Below, in pieces: positions 15,845 through 25,138 of a DNA stretch of 34,069 nt (its first letter is position 1; each line of letters starts with the position of its first letter). The stretch comes from JAJTHC01 sp044358835 (lineage in GTDB: Bacteria > Cyanobacteriota > Vampirovibrionia > Vampirovibrionales > JAJTHC01), in NCBI GenBank assembly GCA_044358835.1, contig JBIKNF010000013.1, positions 1-34,069 on the forward strand. The letters are read 5' to 3'. The notes below the pieces were generated by a model, which worked only from the letters and a program-made list of their open reading frames with translations, was not told the DNA's origin and ran no database searches. The translations under genes were made by a program, and so were the position numbers.

Positions 15845-16320
15845 AGGCCGTTACTTTCTAAGCCCAAGTAAGGGTTGAGCGTCATTGGCCGTTCGCCGTT
15901 TGAAAGCGTCTTCCATTCTTGCTGAAGCAGTGTGTGTAAGCAATCGGGCTTTAAGCGTAATGTGTTGAATTCGGCTTCTTCCACCCACGCCACATGATCA
16001 ATGTTTTCAGGGTACGGCGCCTGCCAAGACGTGGCTCCCCCCTCATATCGCCCTAAAAAGGTCACATCCACCACATGACGCTTGGCATCCGCAAATTCAG
16101 AAAGGGCGAGCATCTCCACCAGCGAAACCTGCATGCCGACTTCTTCTTCGAGTTCACGCACCGCACATTCTGCAATGGATTCGCCTTCTTCAAGGGTCCC
16201 CCCAGGTAAAACCCAAAAGGAATGGCCATTTTGTTGCATCAACAACAGGCGTTCTTCATGAAAAATAAGAACGGCAACACGAACTTTTAGGGCTTGTGTG
16301 TGAAAGGTGTGTAAGGCCAT
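15841..16320 (-). CDS. Nudix hydrolase
   Basis: Hydrolyses a nucleoside-diphosphate-linked substrate that cannot be named from sequence. The full Nudix box is present: GGTLEEGESIAECAVRELEEEVG (G-x5-E-x7-REUxEExGU). The protein is 159 aa. It starts 5 nt after the SPOR-protein stop codon, so the two are co-transcribed. Its end overlaps the convergent permease gene by 4 nt. Confidence 0.9.
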   Translation of the reverse strand: MALHTFHTQALKVRVAVLIFHEERLLLMQQNGHSFWVLPGGTLEEGESIAECAVRELEEEVGMQVSLVEMLALSEFADAKRHVVDVTFLGRYEGGATSWQAPYPENIDHVAWVEEAEFNTLRLKPDCLHTLLQQEWKTLSNGERPMTLNPYLGLESNGL

Positions 16321-16325
16321 AAAAA

Positions 16326-16985
16326 CTATAAGCCCTCAAGGCTTGCCCCTGTGGAACTTGCCACATTTTTGGCGGTGTCTTCGTTGTCATAAAGGCCCAA
16401 CTGCACTTCAAAACCGGTACTGCTTTGCTTAATAATGGAATTATAGCCTTGGGCTTTTAAACGGCTTTGTGTGACTTCGGCATCTTCACGGCTAAAAAAC
16501 CCACCGAGGTATACACGAAACTTTTGAGTCGGGGCTACGGGCTTTGCGGTGGCCACTGGGGAAGGCGCTGTGGCTTCGGTTTTATTGGGACTAGGGCTAG
16601 GTGCATCGGCGGGGGTGGGGGCCAACGTCGAAGTAGCGTTCGTCTTAGATTTAGGAGCATCTAAACCCACATAGGGGTCCGTTTTTTTCTTGGTGAAGGC
16701 TTTATTTCTAAGGCGCCCCGCTTCTTCAGGCACATTAAGTTGTACGCGATCACTTAAGGTTTGTGGATCCAGCCCCTCTTCTTCAACGGGCATGGCTTCG
16801 GTGCTTTGCATGTTAATGCCTGTTTCAAGGGTGGGGGCTTCGTCAAGGGCTTTGGTCTTGACGTTAAAATCGAGGTTTTTAAAGAAAAAGCTAAACAACA
16901 GTAAAAGCACCAACAATGAAATGCTTAAGGCAGAAAAGAACAAGACCCAAACATTGCGTGAACCCAAGGTGTTTGATAAAGACAT
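16326..16985 (-). CDS. SPOR-domain membrane protein
   Basis: Probable envelope protein that binds denuded septal peptidoglycan through its C-terminal SPOR domain. It has a short cytoplasmic tail, one strong transmembrane helix (VLFFSALSISLLVLLLLFSFFF, residues about 14-35 from this start), a low-complexity Pro/Ala/Thr periplasmic linker, and the SPOR domain (about 155-219; RVYLGGFFSREDAEVTQSRLKAQG...). ATG 16985 is chosen over 17000 because AAGGA lies 6 nt upstream. It is followed directly by the Nudix gene. Confidence 0.88.
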   Translation of the reverse strand: MSLSNTLGSRNVWVLFFSALSISLLVLLLLFSFFFKNLDFNVKTKALDEAPTLETGINMQSTEAMPVEEEGLDPQTLSDRVQLNVPEEAGRLRNKAFTKKKTDPYVGLDAPKSKTNATSTLAPTPADAPSPSPNKTEATAPSPVATAKPVAPTQKFRVYLGGFFSREDAEVTQSRLKAQGYNSIIKQSSTGFEVQLGLYDNEDTAKNVASSTGASLEGL

Positions 16986-17127
16986 AAGCCATCCTTTCAT
17001 TGAAGGTTACATTGAAATATATAGCGCAAACTATTGTTCAATTATACCACAAGCCTTTAAAAGCGAAAAGGCTTTATAGGTTTGCCTTAGACTTATTATG
17101 AATAGCTAAGGACTCATCACTTATGGC

Positions 17128-18252
17128 TTAGGCGTTTTTGTGAAGCGTGACTTCGTCTAACACTTGATTGGACGTAGTGCGTACTTTGATGGTCAGTGAT
17201 TTAGCGGTAAAGGCCAAATCCAGATAATGATAATGGGTGTTGTCATAAAATAAGGAACTGGGGAAAAAGGGTTCTTCACAAGGACGTTTGGTGGTGTGGT
17301 GAGAAGAGGGTGTGGCCTCAACAAGCGAAGGGCTGACGGATGAGGCGTTCGGCTTATTACGATCACAATGCGCTTTAGGGTGGGTGCGTTGACTTCTTAA
17401 ATAGGCGCCCCCCCCGCCTGAAACGAGTTGCAAGTATGGCAAGCCTTTGGCTTGTGTGCTGACGGTGGCAAAACGCTCGTAGTTGTGATCATGGCCCGCG
17501 AGGTAAGCATCCACCCTGTATTTTCTAAACAACGGTTCAAGCCGGCTTCGTAAGACTTTCAAGTCATTGTCCTGACCATGGGCGCCTGTTGAATACAGTG
17601 GGTGATGCCCATACACAATCTTCCACGGCGTTTTGCTTTGCGCTAAGGCGCTTTCAAGCCAAATTTCCTGCGTTTTATGGAAGGTATTCGTGTTAATGGC
17701 GAAAAAATCCACCAACGGAGACACCGCCACTTTGTAGTAGGTTTTTTGAGGCACCTTTAAGGTATCTACTACATCTTGCCCGTGATTCGTGATTACATCG
17801 TGATTGCCCAAGCTAAAGTAAAACGGCACGCCCAAGTCACCGAGCCCTTTGTACATGGTTTTCACCAAGCGATCGCCGTGCTTTTTGGCATCGCCCACGG
17901 GGTAGATGATGTCACCCAAGTGCAACACCCCTTTTACAGCGGTGGGGTAGGTCTTTGCGTGGGCGTAGCTTTTGGCTTGGTTCGTCATGGCAGTGGCTAC
18001 GGCTTTTTGATTTTCTGAGCCTGAACCCGTGTCTCCTACCGCAAAAAAGCGAACAGGCGCTGGGCTTGCACTCATAAAACGCAGGGGCGCTGAAGCAACA
18101 GGAGCCTTTGCGTTGTAAAAAGGCTTTACCGTTGAATGGACGACGCCCTTTAAAGGCGCTGTAGGTGAAGTTCCTTCAGAAGCGCCCACTAAAAAGGGTA
18201 CAAAAACACAAACCCCCATCAGCACTAAAACGGAAAGAAAGCGTTGAAACAT
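17128..18252 (-). CDS. Secreted metallophosphoesterase, purple acid phosphatase-like
   Basis: Exported phosphatase or phosphoesterase with a binuclear metal site. A signal peptide (1-24) ends at LVGA-SEG. Motifs in order: GDTGSG (D74), GDIIYPVGD (D114, Y117), GNHD (149-152), YGHHPLYS (214-221) and AGHDHNYER (252-260). The GDxxY tyrosine is the iron-ligating residue that defines purple acid phosphatases, here closest in style to the small TRAP/ACP5 type. The region about 290-330 (Ser/His/Thr-rich with several Cys) is an unusual insert before the last beta strands. AAGGA lies 8 nt before the ATG. It follows dapL but a terminator separates them. Confidence 0.88.
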   Translation of the reverse strand: MFQRFLSVLVLMGVCVFVPFLVGASEGTSPTAPLKGVVHSTVKPFYNAKAPVASAPLRFMSASPAPVRFFAVGDTGSGSENQKAVATAMTNQAKSYAHAKTYPTAVKGVLHLGDIIYPVGDAKKHGDRLVKTMYKGLGDLGVPFYFSLGNHDVITNHGQDVVDTLKVPQKTYYKVAVSPLVDFFAINTNTFHKTQEIWLESALAQSKTPWKIVYGHHPLYSTGAHGQDNDLKVLRSRLEPLFRKYRVDAYLAGHDHNYERFATVSTQAKGLPYLQLVSGGGGAYLRSQRTHPKAHCDRNKPNASSVSPSLVEATPSSHHTTKRPCEEPFFPSSLFYDNTHYHYLDLAFTAKSLTIKVRTTSNQVLDEVTLHKNA

Positions 18253-18289
18253 GGGTCAAATCCTTGTATTGGCTTGGACGTTTTCAAAA

Positions 18290-18321
18290 AGAGAAAAGAG
18301 GGGATTCCTTTTGAAATCCCC
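18290..18321 (-). terminator. Probable terminator after dapL
   Basis: On the minus strand the stem GGGGATT/AATCCCC (18315-18321 with 18300-18306) is followed by a T-rich tract (TCTTTTCTCTTTTT). It lies just after the dapL stop codon and before the phosphatase gene. Confidence 0.6.
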
Positions 18322-18329
18322 GTTAAAGC

Positions 18330-19535
18330 TTATAACGCACACGTGTTCGCAGACGTTTTCATGTCAAAGCGGATGCCCGCGTCTTTCATGCGGTTCAGGG
18401 CTTCTTTTAAGCGCGCTTCAGGCACTGTTAAGGCCACTCTAAAGTAGCCTTCTCCAACGGCGCCATAGCCAGTGCCTGGTGGCACCACGATGCCTGCTTT
18501 TTCAAGCAATACGCTTACAAACTCCACGCTCGTAAAGCCTGTGGGTACAGGTAACCACAAGTAAAACGTGGCTTCAGGCATCGGCAATTGCCAGCCCAAT
18601 TCACGCAACCCTTCAACAAATAAGCGTCGACGGCTACCGTAAATGGCATTTAAGCCACTGGTCAGTGCTTCACTGTGATTCAGCCCTACTGCGGCGGCTT
18701 TTTGCACCGCTTTAAAGACGCCACTGTCGGTATTGTTTTTCAGTGTGCCAAGCGCCTGAACCGCCGCCGTATTGCCTGTGGCAAAGCCCACTCGCCAGCC
18801 CGTCATATTATACATTTTTGACAAGGAAAAGAACTCAATACATACGTCTTCGGCACCTTCAAACGCCAAGAAGGACGGGGCTTTGTAACCGTCGTAAGTC
18901 ATTTCACTGTAGGCGTTGTCATGACACAATAAAATGTCATATTTTTGACAAAACGCAATGACTTCTTTGATTTTTTCTTCAGAAATAATGGCCCCTGTAG
19001 GATTGTTCGGATAGTTCAACCATAACAATTTAGCCCGTTTGGCAATATCTTCAGGAATGGCGGATAAATCAGGCACCATATTATTTTCAGGCAACAAGGG
19101 CATCGTGTAAGGCGTACCCCCGCACAATAAGGTATAGTTTTCATAAACAGGGTAGCCGGGGCTTGGGCAAAGCACCACATCCTCAGGGCCTTCTACATAG
19201 GCTAAAATCATGTGAGCAATGCCTTCTTTTGAACCAATCAAGGAAAGCACTTGAGTTTCAGGATTCACGGTGACTCCAAAACGGGTGTTCATCCAGTGGG
19301 CGGCTGCTTGACGAAACTCCAACGTTCCGTGGTAGGGGGGGTAGTTGTGGGTGTCAGGGTCCGCCACGGCGGCTTGCATGGCGGTGACGATAGGTTCAGG
19401 CGTGGGGAGATCAGGGTCTCCAATGCCGAGGCTGATAATATCAATGCCTTGCGCTTTTTTTTCGGCAATTTTACGGTCAATTTCCGCAAACAAATAGGGC
19501 GGTAATTTCTTAAACTTTGAAGAAGGAGCAGGCAT
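18330..19535 (-). CDS. dapL: LL-diaminopimelate aminotransferase (DapL type)
   Basis: PLP enzyme that converts tetrahydrodipicolinate directly to LL-diaminopimelate for lysine and peptidoglycan, the route used by cyanobacteria and plants among others. It is 401 aa. Seen: SLGIGDPDLPTP (35-46), NYPPYHG (64-70), NYPNNPTGA (174-182), DNAYSEMTYDGY (206-217), and Schiff-base lysine K240 in SLSKMYNMTGWRVG. AAAGGA lies 8 nt before the ATG. General class I aminotransferases are similar, so DapL is the best but not the only reading. Confidence 0.82.
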   Translation of the reverse strand: MPAPSSKFKKLPPYLFAEIDRKIAEKKAQGIDIISLGIGDPDLPTPEPIVTAMQAAVADPDTHNYPPYHGTLEFRQAAAHWMNTRFGVTVNPETQVLSLIGSKEGIAHMILAYVEGPEDVVLCPSPGYPVYENYTLLCGGTPYTMPLLPENNMVPDLSAIPEDIAKRAKLLWLNYPNNPTGAIISEEKIKEVIAFCQKYDILLCHDNAYSEMTYDGYKAPSFLAFEGAEDVCIEFFSLSKMYNMTGWRVGFATGNTAAVQALGTLKNNTDSGVFKAVQKAAAVGLNHSEALTSGLNAIYGSRRRLFVEGLRELGWQLPMPEATFYLWLPVPTGFTSVEFVSVLLEKAGIVVPPGTGYGAVGEGYFRVALTVPEARLKEALNRMKDAGIRFDMKTSANTCAL

Positions 19536-19792
19536 TGAAAAAATCCTTTTTTTAATATTAAAGATAAAAGATCACGAGTTTATTCTATAGGAAGCAAGAA
19601 TAATCGGCAAGACCCTTTATGTGAAGGGTTTCGATGGGCTTGAGAACGATTATTGATTCAAGGGGGCTTGCCCTGCCAAGCCTTGGTGAATCTCAAGAGG
19701 CGAACGGCGTTTTAGGAGTGGAAGCTCTAGCCATTTAAGCCGTTTCGATTTAGAATGATAAAATACATTCCTTAAACCATTGAAATGATGCC
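19536..19792. other. Intergenic region between dapL and the MNT gene
   Basis: No gene is seen. An interrupted hairpin GATTCA-N4-GGCTTG / CAAGCC-N4-TGAATC lies near 19652-19693. A TAAAAT shortly before the MNT gene could be its -10 box. Confidence 0.4.
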
Positions 19793-20089
19793 ATGACACA
19801 TTCAAAATCGGACGTCTTAAAGCGTTTAATCTTGTTAAAGCCTAGCTTGCAAGAAGATTACGGCATTGAACATTTGTGGCTGTTTGGTTCAGTCGCACGA
19901 GATGAAGCCACTGAAACCAGCGATGTGGATTTATTGTATCAACCCAGCAAGCCCTTGGGTTTAGAATTGATGACCTTGTGGAACCTGTTAGAAGAACAAT
20001 TGGGTTGCAAAGTCGATTTAGGCGACTTGCGTTATGTCAAGGCTCGCTTGAAAGACGCCATTGCAAAGGACTTATTCGATGTCTTCTAG
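19793..20089 (+). CDS. MNT-domain nucleotidyltransferase (orphan MntA-like)
   Basis: Minimal nucleotidyltransferase of 98 aa. The catalytic motif is GSVARDEATETSDVDL (32-47), with metal carboxylates D44 and D46 and a third at D75 (KVDLGD). Known relatives (MntA) are antitoxins that AMPylate a HEPN-domain toxin encoded alongside. Here no HEPN gene is adjacent; the next gene is convergent and unrelated in visible motifs. The catalytic residues are intact, so it is not obviously decayed. The ATG has no recognisable ribosome site; a leaderless or weakly translated message is possible. Confidence 0.82.
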   Translation: MTHSKSDVLKRLILLKPSLQEDYGIEHLWLFGSVARDEATETSDVDLLYQPSKPLGLELMTLWNLLEEQLGCKVDLGDLRYVKARLKDAIAKDLFDVF

Positions 20090-20106
20090 GTGAGAACTCT
20101 ATAAAT

Positions 20107-22119
20107 CTAAGTAGATGAAACCCAGCCTTCTTCTTCATACAAAGACTTCAGCTTTATATGAAACGCCTCCCATTTGTTGAGGATGGTTTTAGTATCTTCA
20201 TCATTTGGAAAAATGTCTCTTAATAATTGCTTGTCTAAATCCTGCAAGTTTTTAGCTGTAAAAATAGCAGGTTTATAATTGTGAACTATTGTTGTAAAGG
20301 TTTGATCAAAACAAGATGCTTCCCAAAAAGCAGTAGGGATTTTTTCAAACAATCGTTTAAATCTTCTGAAATACTTTGTCTTAGGGTGTTTTTTTTGACA
20401 ATACTCTTCTAGTATTCCTAAAAAATGAGTTTGTAAATAGTCTCGAATACTTATAGGGTTTTGACATTCAAAAAGGTTGTATCTTTGATATTCAATAAAG
20501 TTCAAAGGTGAAAACCGTTTTGGATACTTAGATTGATTTGTTCTGTATTTTTTGTAAAAATTTATATCCATATTTAGGAGATTTTGATTTGATAATTCTT
20601 TACGAAAAATTTCTAAACTCTTCAAAAGCCACGCATTGTCGCTAATAGTAGTGATAAATATATCTTTTAAGTAAGGATATACTTGTATCAATTCTTTGAT
20701 TGCAGAGGCAAATTCTTGAGGTGCAATGTTCTGAAACGCCATTAAGCCTAATAATGTAACGCCAACTTGGGGGTGTTCTACATTATAGTTTAATATCCTT
20801 GCAGTACCTTCGTTTCCTTTTTTAAAACTATCGGCCCAAAAATGCTCATACTTATAATCCTTATAACAACCACTAGCCACAATTAATAATGCACATAAAA
20901 GTGTTGTGGGATACTCAAGACAAAGAGACTCTAAAAATAGTTTCAGCCTGTTCGTATCTTTTATTTCATACAAAAGCCCTACTGTTAATAACGCTGATGT
21001 TAAAGCAAAATAATAGGAACTGATTTCGATAATACCAAATTGTTCAGAATATTCTAGACACTTAGAAGAAGCGGATTTAGAGCTATACGGTAATATTTCT
21101 AAGGTATTATGAGGAATAATGGGGATGTATTCAGCATTATCATTGTATTTAAAGAATAATTTATCGACACGATTAGATAAAAAGATATTACGAGACGGGC
21201 ATAATGTTTGTTCTAAATTTGAAATAATGTGTTCTCTTAACTCAGCGTGATCTTTACTGAGCATTAATAATTGTTTGAAATGTGAAAACCAAGAATCAAT
21301 TACTTTTTTACAATAAAAATGAATAGTATATCCTCCGAAAACATTTATAAAAGGATAAAGTGCAATCTTAATCATTAAAGGACTTAAATAAGAGGAAATA
21401 GAAACTTTGTAAAGTGAAAAAACGCGAATGATTTCATTGCGTAGTTTGTTGTGGCGTATATATTCTTCAAAACGTTTCTCATTAATAAGGTTTACAAGCT
21501 CCATAAAATGCATATAAAAGGCTTCTTGTCTAGGATGTCCCTCTGTGGAATAGACTTTCTCAACGTATTTTTTCAAAAGTGCAAACACTTCTGGGTCTTT
21601 GATGTTTTTTAAAAATAAAGTCTCATATTGTTCAATGTTGGAAAGGGATTCCATGGAAATCAAAATATAATAGCTATATATTAAAGTACCTAAAATCAAA
21701 ACTCCCCTTAATATGGGGCAAAAAATGAATACGCCGCCTAAAACACACAAGATAATGAAATAATGTTGAGAACTCAAGAAAAAATCGAACACCCACTGCA
21801 TCCAAGACGGATATTCACCATAAAGGCGAAACAAAACGCATCGCCATGTAGAAGGCTTAATTTCATGGTCTGTTACGCCCATTTCTTTGGTAAGTTGACG
21901 GTCAAATTCAGACACTTTAGGTACAAATAAAGCCAACAATAAACCGATAAATGCAAAAGTGGCAACAGCCCAATCAATCGTAGACTCTTCATGCGTTACA
22001 TAGGAAGGGTCTAGGTATAAAAAGGCTTTTAACCACTCGTGAGGCAACAAAATCATAAAAGGTCCTATAAAACAAATCCAAAAAATAACCGTAACAATCT
22101 TATCCCATTTCTCATCCAT
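20107..22119 (-). CDS. AT-rich 670-aa multi-pass membrane protein, unknown
   Basis: I do not recognise the family. Four likely transmembrane helices lie in the first 155 residues (about 8-25, 50-66, 117-134, 136-155). A large, mainly helical cytoplasmic part of about 500 residues follows, with two more hydrophobic patches (about 370-386 and 403-420). No catalytic motif stands out. The gene is visibly AT-rich (one sampled 60-base line, 20581-20640, has 17 G/C), unlike polA beside it (line 22861-22920 has 37). Its ATG is 3 nt after the polA stop, with GGGGGGAG 13 nt upstream. The composition and the convergent MNT gene suggest horizontally acquired accessory DNA placed behind polA. Confidence 0.75.
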   Translation of the reverse strand: MDEKWDKIVTVIFWICFIGPFMILLPHEWLKAFLYLDPSYVTHEESTIDWAVATFAFIGLLLALFVPKVSEFDRQLTKEMGVTDHEIKPSTWRCVLFRLYGEYPSWMQWVFDFFLSSQHYFIILCVLGGVFIFCPILRGVLILGTLIYSYYILISMESLSNIEQYETLFLKNIKDPEVFALLKKYVEKVYSTEGHPRQEAFYMHFMELVNLINEKRFEEYIRHNKLRNEIIRVFSLYKVSISSYLSPLMIKIALYPFINVFGGYTIHFYCKKVIDSWFSHFKQLLMLSKDHAELREHIISNLEQTLCPSRNIFLSNRVDKLFFKYNDNAEYIPIIPHNTLEILPYSSKSASSKCLEYSEQFGIIEISSYYFALTSALLTVGLLYEIKDTNRLKLFLESLCLEYPTTLLCALLIVASGCYKDYKYEHFWADSFKKGNEGTARILNYNVEHPQVGVTLLGLMAFQNIAPQEFASAIKELIQVYPYLKDIFITTISDNAWLLKSLEIFRKELSNQNLLNMDINFYKKYRTNQSKYPKRFSPLNFIEYQRYNLFECQNPISIRDYLQTHFLGILEEYCQKKHPKTKYFRRFKRLFEKIPTAFWEASCFDQTFTTIVHNYKPAIFTAKNLQDLDKQLLRDIFPNDEDTKTILNKWEAFHIKLKSLYEEEGWVSST

Positions 22120-22122
22120 ACA

Positions 22123-25065
22123 CTACCCAAGCTCCCCCCAGTGATGCCCCACCGCTAGATCCACCACCAACGGGACTCGCAAGGGTTGCTCGCATTCCAT
22201 CGCCCAACGTATCGCCGTTTTCGTTGCGTCCACCTCGTTCGGCGGGGCTTCTAACACCAGTTCATCATGCACCTGCAACAACACACGGCTATGCAATCCG
22301 TCCGCCTTCAGGCGTTTGTTCAGGCGTAACATCGCAATTTTAAGCAGTTCGGCGGCCGCCCCCTGCACAGGCGTGTTGAAACTGGCACGTTCGGCGAACT
22401 CTCGAATGCTTTTATTGCCACTGTTGAGATCTCGGCTTAAATCCCGCTTACGACCAAACATCGTGGTGCCAAACCCCGTTTCGTGAGCCGTTTCAATGGT
22501 ATCCGCAATCCACCGCTTCACATCAGGGTAGGTTCTAAAATAGCGATTGATGAAGTCTTGGGCTTCGACATACGGCACGCCAATTTGTTGAGACAACCCA
22601 TGCGCCGTTTGACCATACACAATGCCAAAATTGACGGATTTCGCCGCATAACGCTGTTCTTTGGTGACGGTCTCAATCGGCACGCCAAAGACGAGGCTGG
22701 CGGTCGCCGTGTGAATATCCGCCCCACTTTGAAAGGCATCGATCATGTTTTTGTCTTGACACAAGTGGGCCAAAATCCGCAGTTCGATCTGTGAATAGTC
22801 AGCGGAAATCAGTTGCCACCCCTCTTCGGCGACAAAAGCTTCACGGATGCGTTGCCCCCACGTCGATCGCACGGGGATGTTCTGCAAGTTCGGATCGCTC
22901 GACGACAAACGCCCTGTCGCCGTAATAATCTGGTTAAAGCTCGTGTGGAGCCGTCCTGTTTGAGGTTTGACGAGTTGGGGCAGGGTATCCACATAGGTGG
23001 ACTTCAGCTTGAACAACTGGCGATAATCCAGCAGAATCTGAATAATCGGATGCTCGCCTATCAAAGATTCTAGCACCTTGCTGTCGGTGGAATAGCTCTT
23101 GGTGGCGGTTTTTCGCTTGGGCTGAATGCCCAGCTTGTCAAACAAGAGTTCCCCCACCTGCTTCGGCGAATTCAGGTTGATCGGTGTTTCGCTATAGGTT
23201 TGGGCTTGCTTGTCAAGCGTTTCGACTTGGGCATCCAACTCTTGAGCCAACGCTTGCAAGGGGGCTTTTTCTAGGCGAATGCCGTTGTATTCCAGTTCCG
23301 CCAAGACCCACGTCAAGGGATTTTCAATCTCGTAAAACAAGCTCGCTAAATCAGGCTGTGCGGCTAAACGTTGACTAAACAACACCGCCAAGCACCAAGT
23401 GGCGTAAGTATCCGACGCGCCATAGGGAGCCGCCTTGTCGATCGGCACATCCGCAAAGGTGATTTGCTTCTTGCCTTTTTTACCGATGAGTTCATCGATA
23501 GGCGTCATGGCAAAATCGAGTTCACGCTCGCCCAAACCCTTGAGCCCGTGCTTGTTTTCAGGAGCCAGCACATAGCTCATAATCATGGTGTCTAGCACAG
23601 GGCCAGCAAGTTCAATCCCCCAATGCCGTGTGCAATTGCGTTCATATTTCAGGTTGTGAATGAGCTTGAGAACCGCACCGTCTTCCAAAAAGGCTTTCAG
23701 TAAGGGGAAGGCTTCGCTATAAGGAATTTGGCGTTGAGCGTCGGCATCACTGAGTAAGTCCGCCACATGAGCCAAGGGGACGTACACATTCTGCAAGTGG
23801 ATGTCACCGTCGGGCGTGACGGCATCGTAAGTGGTGGGGGCATCCTTCAAATGTAAGACGTTTTTCGCCGTAAAGCTTGATTTCGCAAGCCCTTTGCCCC
23901 AGCTCAAGCCAAACCCAACCAGTTCAACTTCATGCACATTTAAGCCTGTGGTTTCGACATCAAAGGCACAAATGCCGTAATCGTCCTTAATTTCTGTAAA
24001 AATGGCTTCAAGGCGAGCTAAATCTTGCACGATTTCATAACTAAACGGTGGGAATTTAATAAACGGCAAGGCTTCTGCTTTAGTCGTTTGAGTCGTTGGC
24101 ACTTCTTCGGCGACCTCTTCCACAAGGGATCCCTCTGTTTTTAGGCTAAGCAGTTTCGTCCACTTAGGCAAGTTCCGTTGAAAGGTTCTGAAATTATAGG
24201 ATTCGAAATAGGCTCCCAACGCTTCAGCAGTGGCTTCACTACTGCCCAAGTGAGCATGGTCTAAATCAGGCATCACCTCTAAGTCACGCACGATAATCGC
24301 CAATTTTTTGGACAAAAACGCCATTTCTTTGCCGTCTTCCAACTTGCGTTTGACGCCTGCGGGTGTGATTTCATCTAAGTGAGCGTAGATGTTTTCAAGA
24401 CTCTGATAGGCATCCAAGAGTTTGGCGGCGGTTTTGTCCCCAATGCCTTTAACTCCAGGGATGTTGTCGCTCGCGTCGCCTTTAAGTCCTTTGAAATCGG
24501 CGACTTGTTCAGGCGTAACGCCCCACTTGTTGATGACCCCATCCCAATCGTAGACGGTTAAACCGTCTTGTGTATTGCGAGCAGGGATCAAAATGTTGAT
24601 GCGGTTGTCTCGGTCGATCATTTGAAAACTGTCTTGATCGCCTGTCAACACATCCACATGCCAATCGGGGTAGCTGTCGATAATTTTTTTAGAAAGCGTG
24701 CCAATCACATCGTCCGCTTCAACGCCAGCGATGCGAAACACAGGCAAGCCCAAGGCGTCGATGCCTTCATAAAGCACATCCATTTGTTGACGCATGTCTT
24801 CAGGCATACTGCTACGATTGGCTTTATAGTCGGGATACCATTCGGTGCGAAAGCTTTCACGAGCGACATCAAAGGCGAAGACGAGTGCATCTGGCTGGCG
24901 TTGGTTGAGCAGTTGAAAAATGGCGTTGAAAAAGCCATAAACCGCCCACGTGGGGATGTCATCACTATTTCGCATTTGGGTGCGTTCCAAGGCGAAATAC
25001 ATGCGATACGCCAGTGCGTGACCGTCCACCAAGACGACGGTTTTGGTTTTGGTGTGATTGCTCAT
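22123..25065 (-). CDS. polA: DNA polymerase I
   Basis: Repair and Okazaki-fragment polymerase with all three domains. The N-terminal 5' nuclease includes VEADDVIGTL, TGDQDSFQ and GDASDNIPGVKGIGDKTA. The proofreading exonuclease is intact (FDVETTGLN, HNLKYERN, DTMIMSYVL, YGASD). The polymerase domain has motif A ISADYSQIELRILAH, motif B RYAAKSVNFGIVYGQ and motif C QVHDELVLEAP. ATG 25065 is chosen over 25080 because GAGGG lies 8 nt upstream; the protein is then 980 aa, slightly longer than E. coli Pol I. The downstream membrane-protein gene follows after 3 nt. Confidence 0.97.
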   Translation of the reverse strand: MSNHTKTKTVVLVDGHALAYRMYFALERTQMRNSDDIPTWAVYGFFNAIFQLLNQRQPDALVFAFDVARESFRTEWYPDYKANRSSMPEDMRQQMDVLYEGIDALGLPVFRIAGVEADDVIGTLSKKIIDSYPDWHVDVLTGDQDSFQMIDRDNRINILIPARNTQDGLTVYDWDGVINKWGVTPEQVADFKGLKGDASDNIPGVKGIGDKTAAKLLDAYQSLENIYAHLDEITPAGVKRKLEDGKEMAFLSKKLAIIVRDLEVMPDLDHAHLGSSEATAEALGAYFESYNFRTFQRNLPKWTKLLSLKTEGSLVEEVAEEVPTTQTTKAEALPFIKFPPFSYEIVQDLARLEAIFTEIKDDYGICAFDVETTGLNVHEVELVGFGLSWGKGLAKSSFTAKNVLHLKDAPTTYDAVTPDGDIHLQNVYVPLAHVADLLSDADAQRQIPYSEAFPLLKAFLEDGAVLKLIHNLKYERNCTRHWGIELAGPVLDTMIMSYVLAPENKHGLKGLGERELDFAMTPIDELIGKKGKKQITFADVPIDKAAPYGASDTYATWCLAVLFSQRLAAQPDLASLFYEIENPLTWVLAELEYNGIRLEKAPLQALAQELDAQVETLDKQAQTYSETPINLNSPKQVGELLFDKLGIQPKRKTATKSYSTDSKVLESLIGEHPIIQILLDYRQLFKLKSTYVDTLPQLVKPQTGRLHTSFNQIITATGRLSSSDPNLQNIPVRSTWGQRIREAFVAEEGWQLISADYSQIELRILAHLCQDKNMIDAFQSGADIHTATASLVFGVPIETVTKEQRYAAKSVNFGIVYGQTAHGLSQQIGVPYVEAQDFINRYFRTYPDVKRWIADTIETAHETGFGTTMFGRKRDLSRDLNSGNKSIREFAERASFNTPVQGAAAELLKIAMLRLNKRLKADGLHSRVLLQVHDELVLEAPPNEVDATKTAIRWAMECEQPLRVPLVVDLAVGHHWGELG

Positions 25066-25138
25066 AATGCTTGCCCTCATTAAAGATCGTATTACATCGT
25101 CTTAGTTTAGTACAAACATAAAAACTAAAGGCGTGTTC

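Noticed and set aside
24568..25083. 171-aa plus-strand frame opposite the polA start
   Set aside because: It is fully antisense to the conserved 5'-nuclease domain of polA, has no motif and no ribosome site; an antisense shadow.
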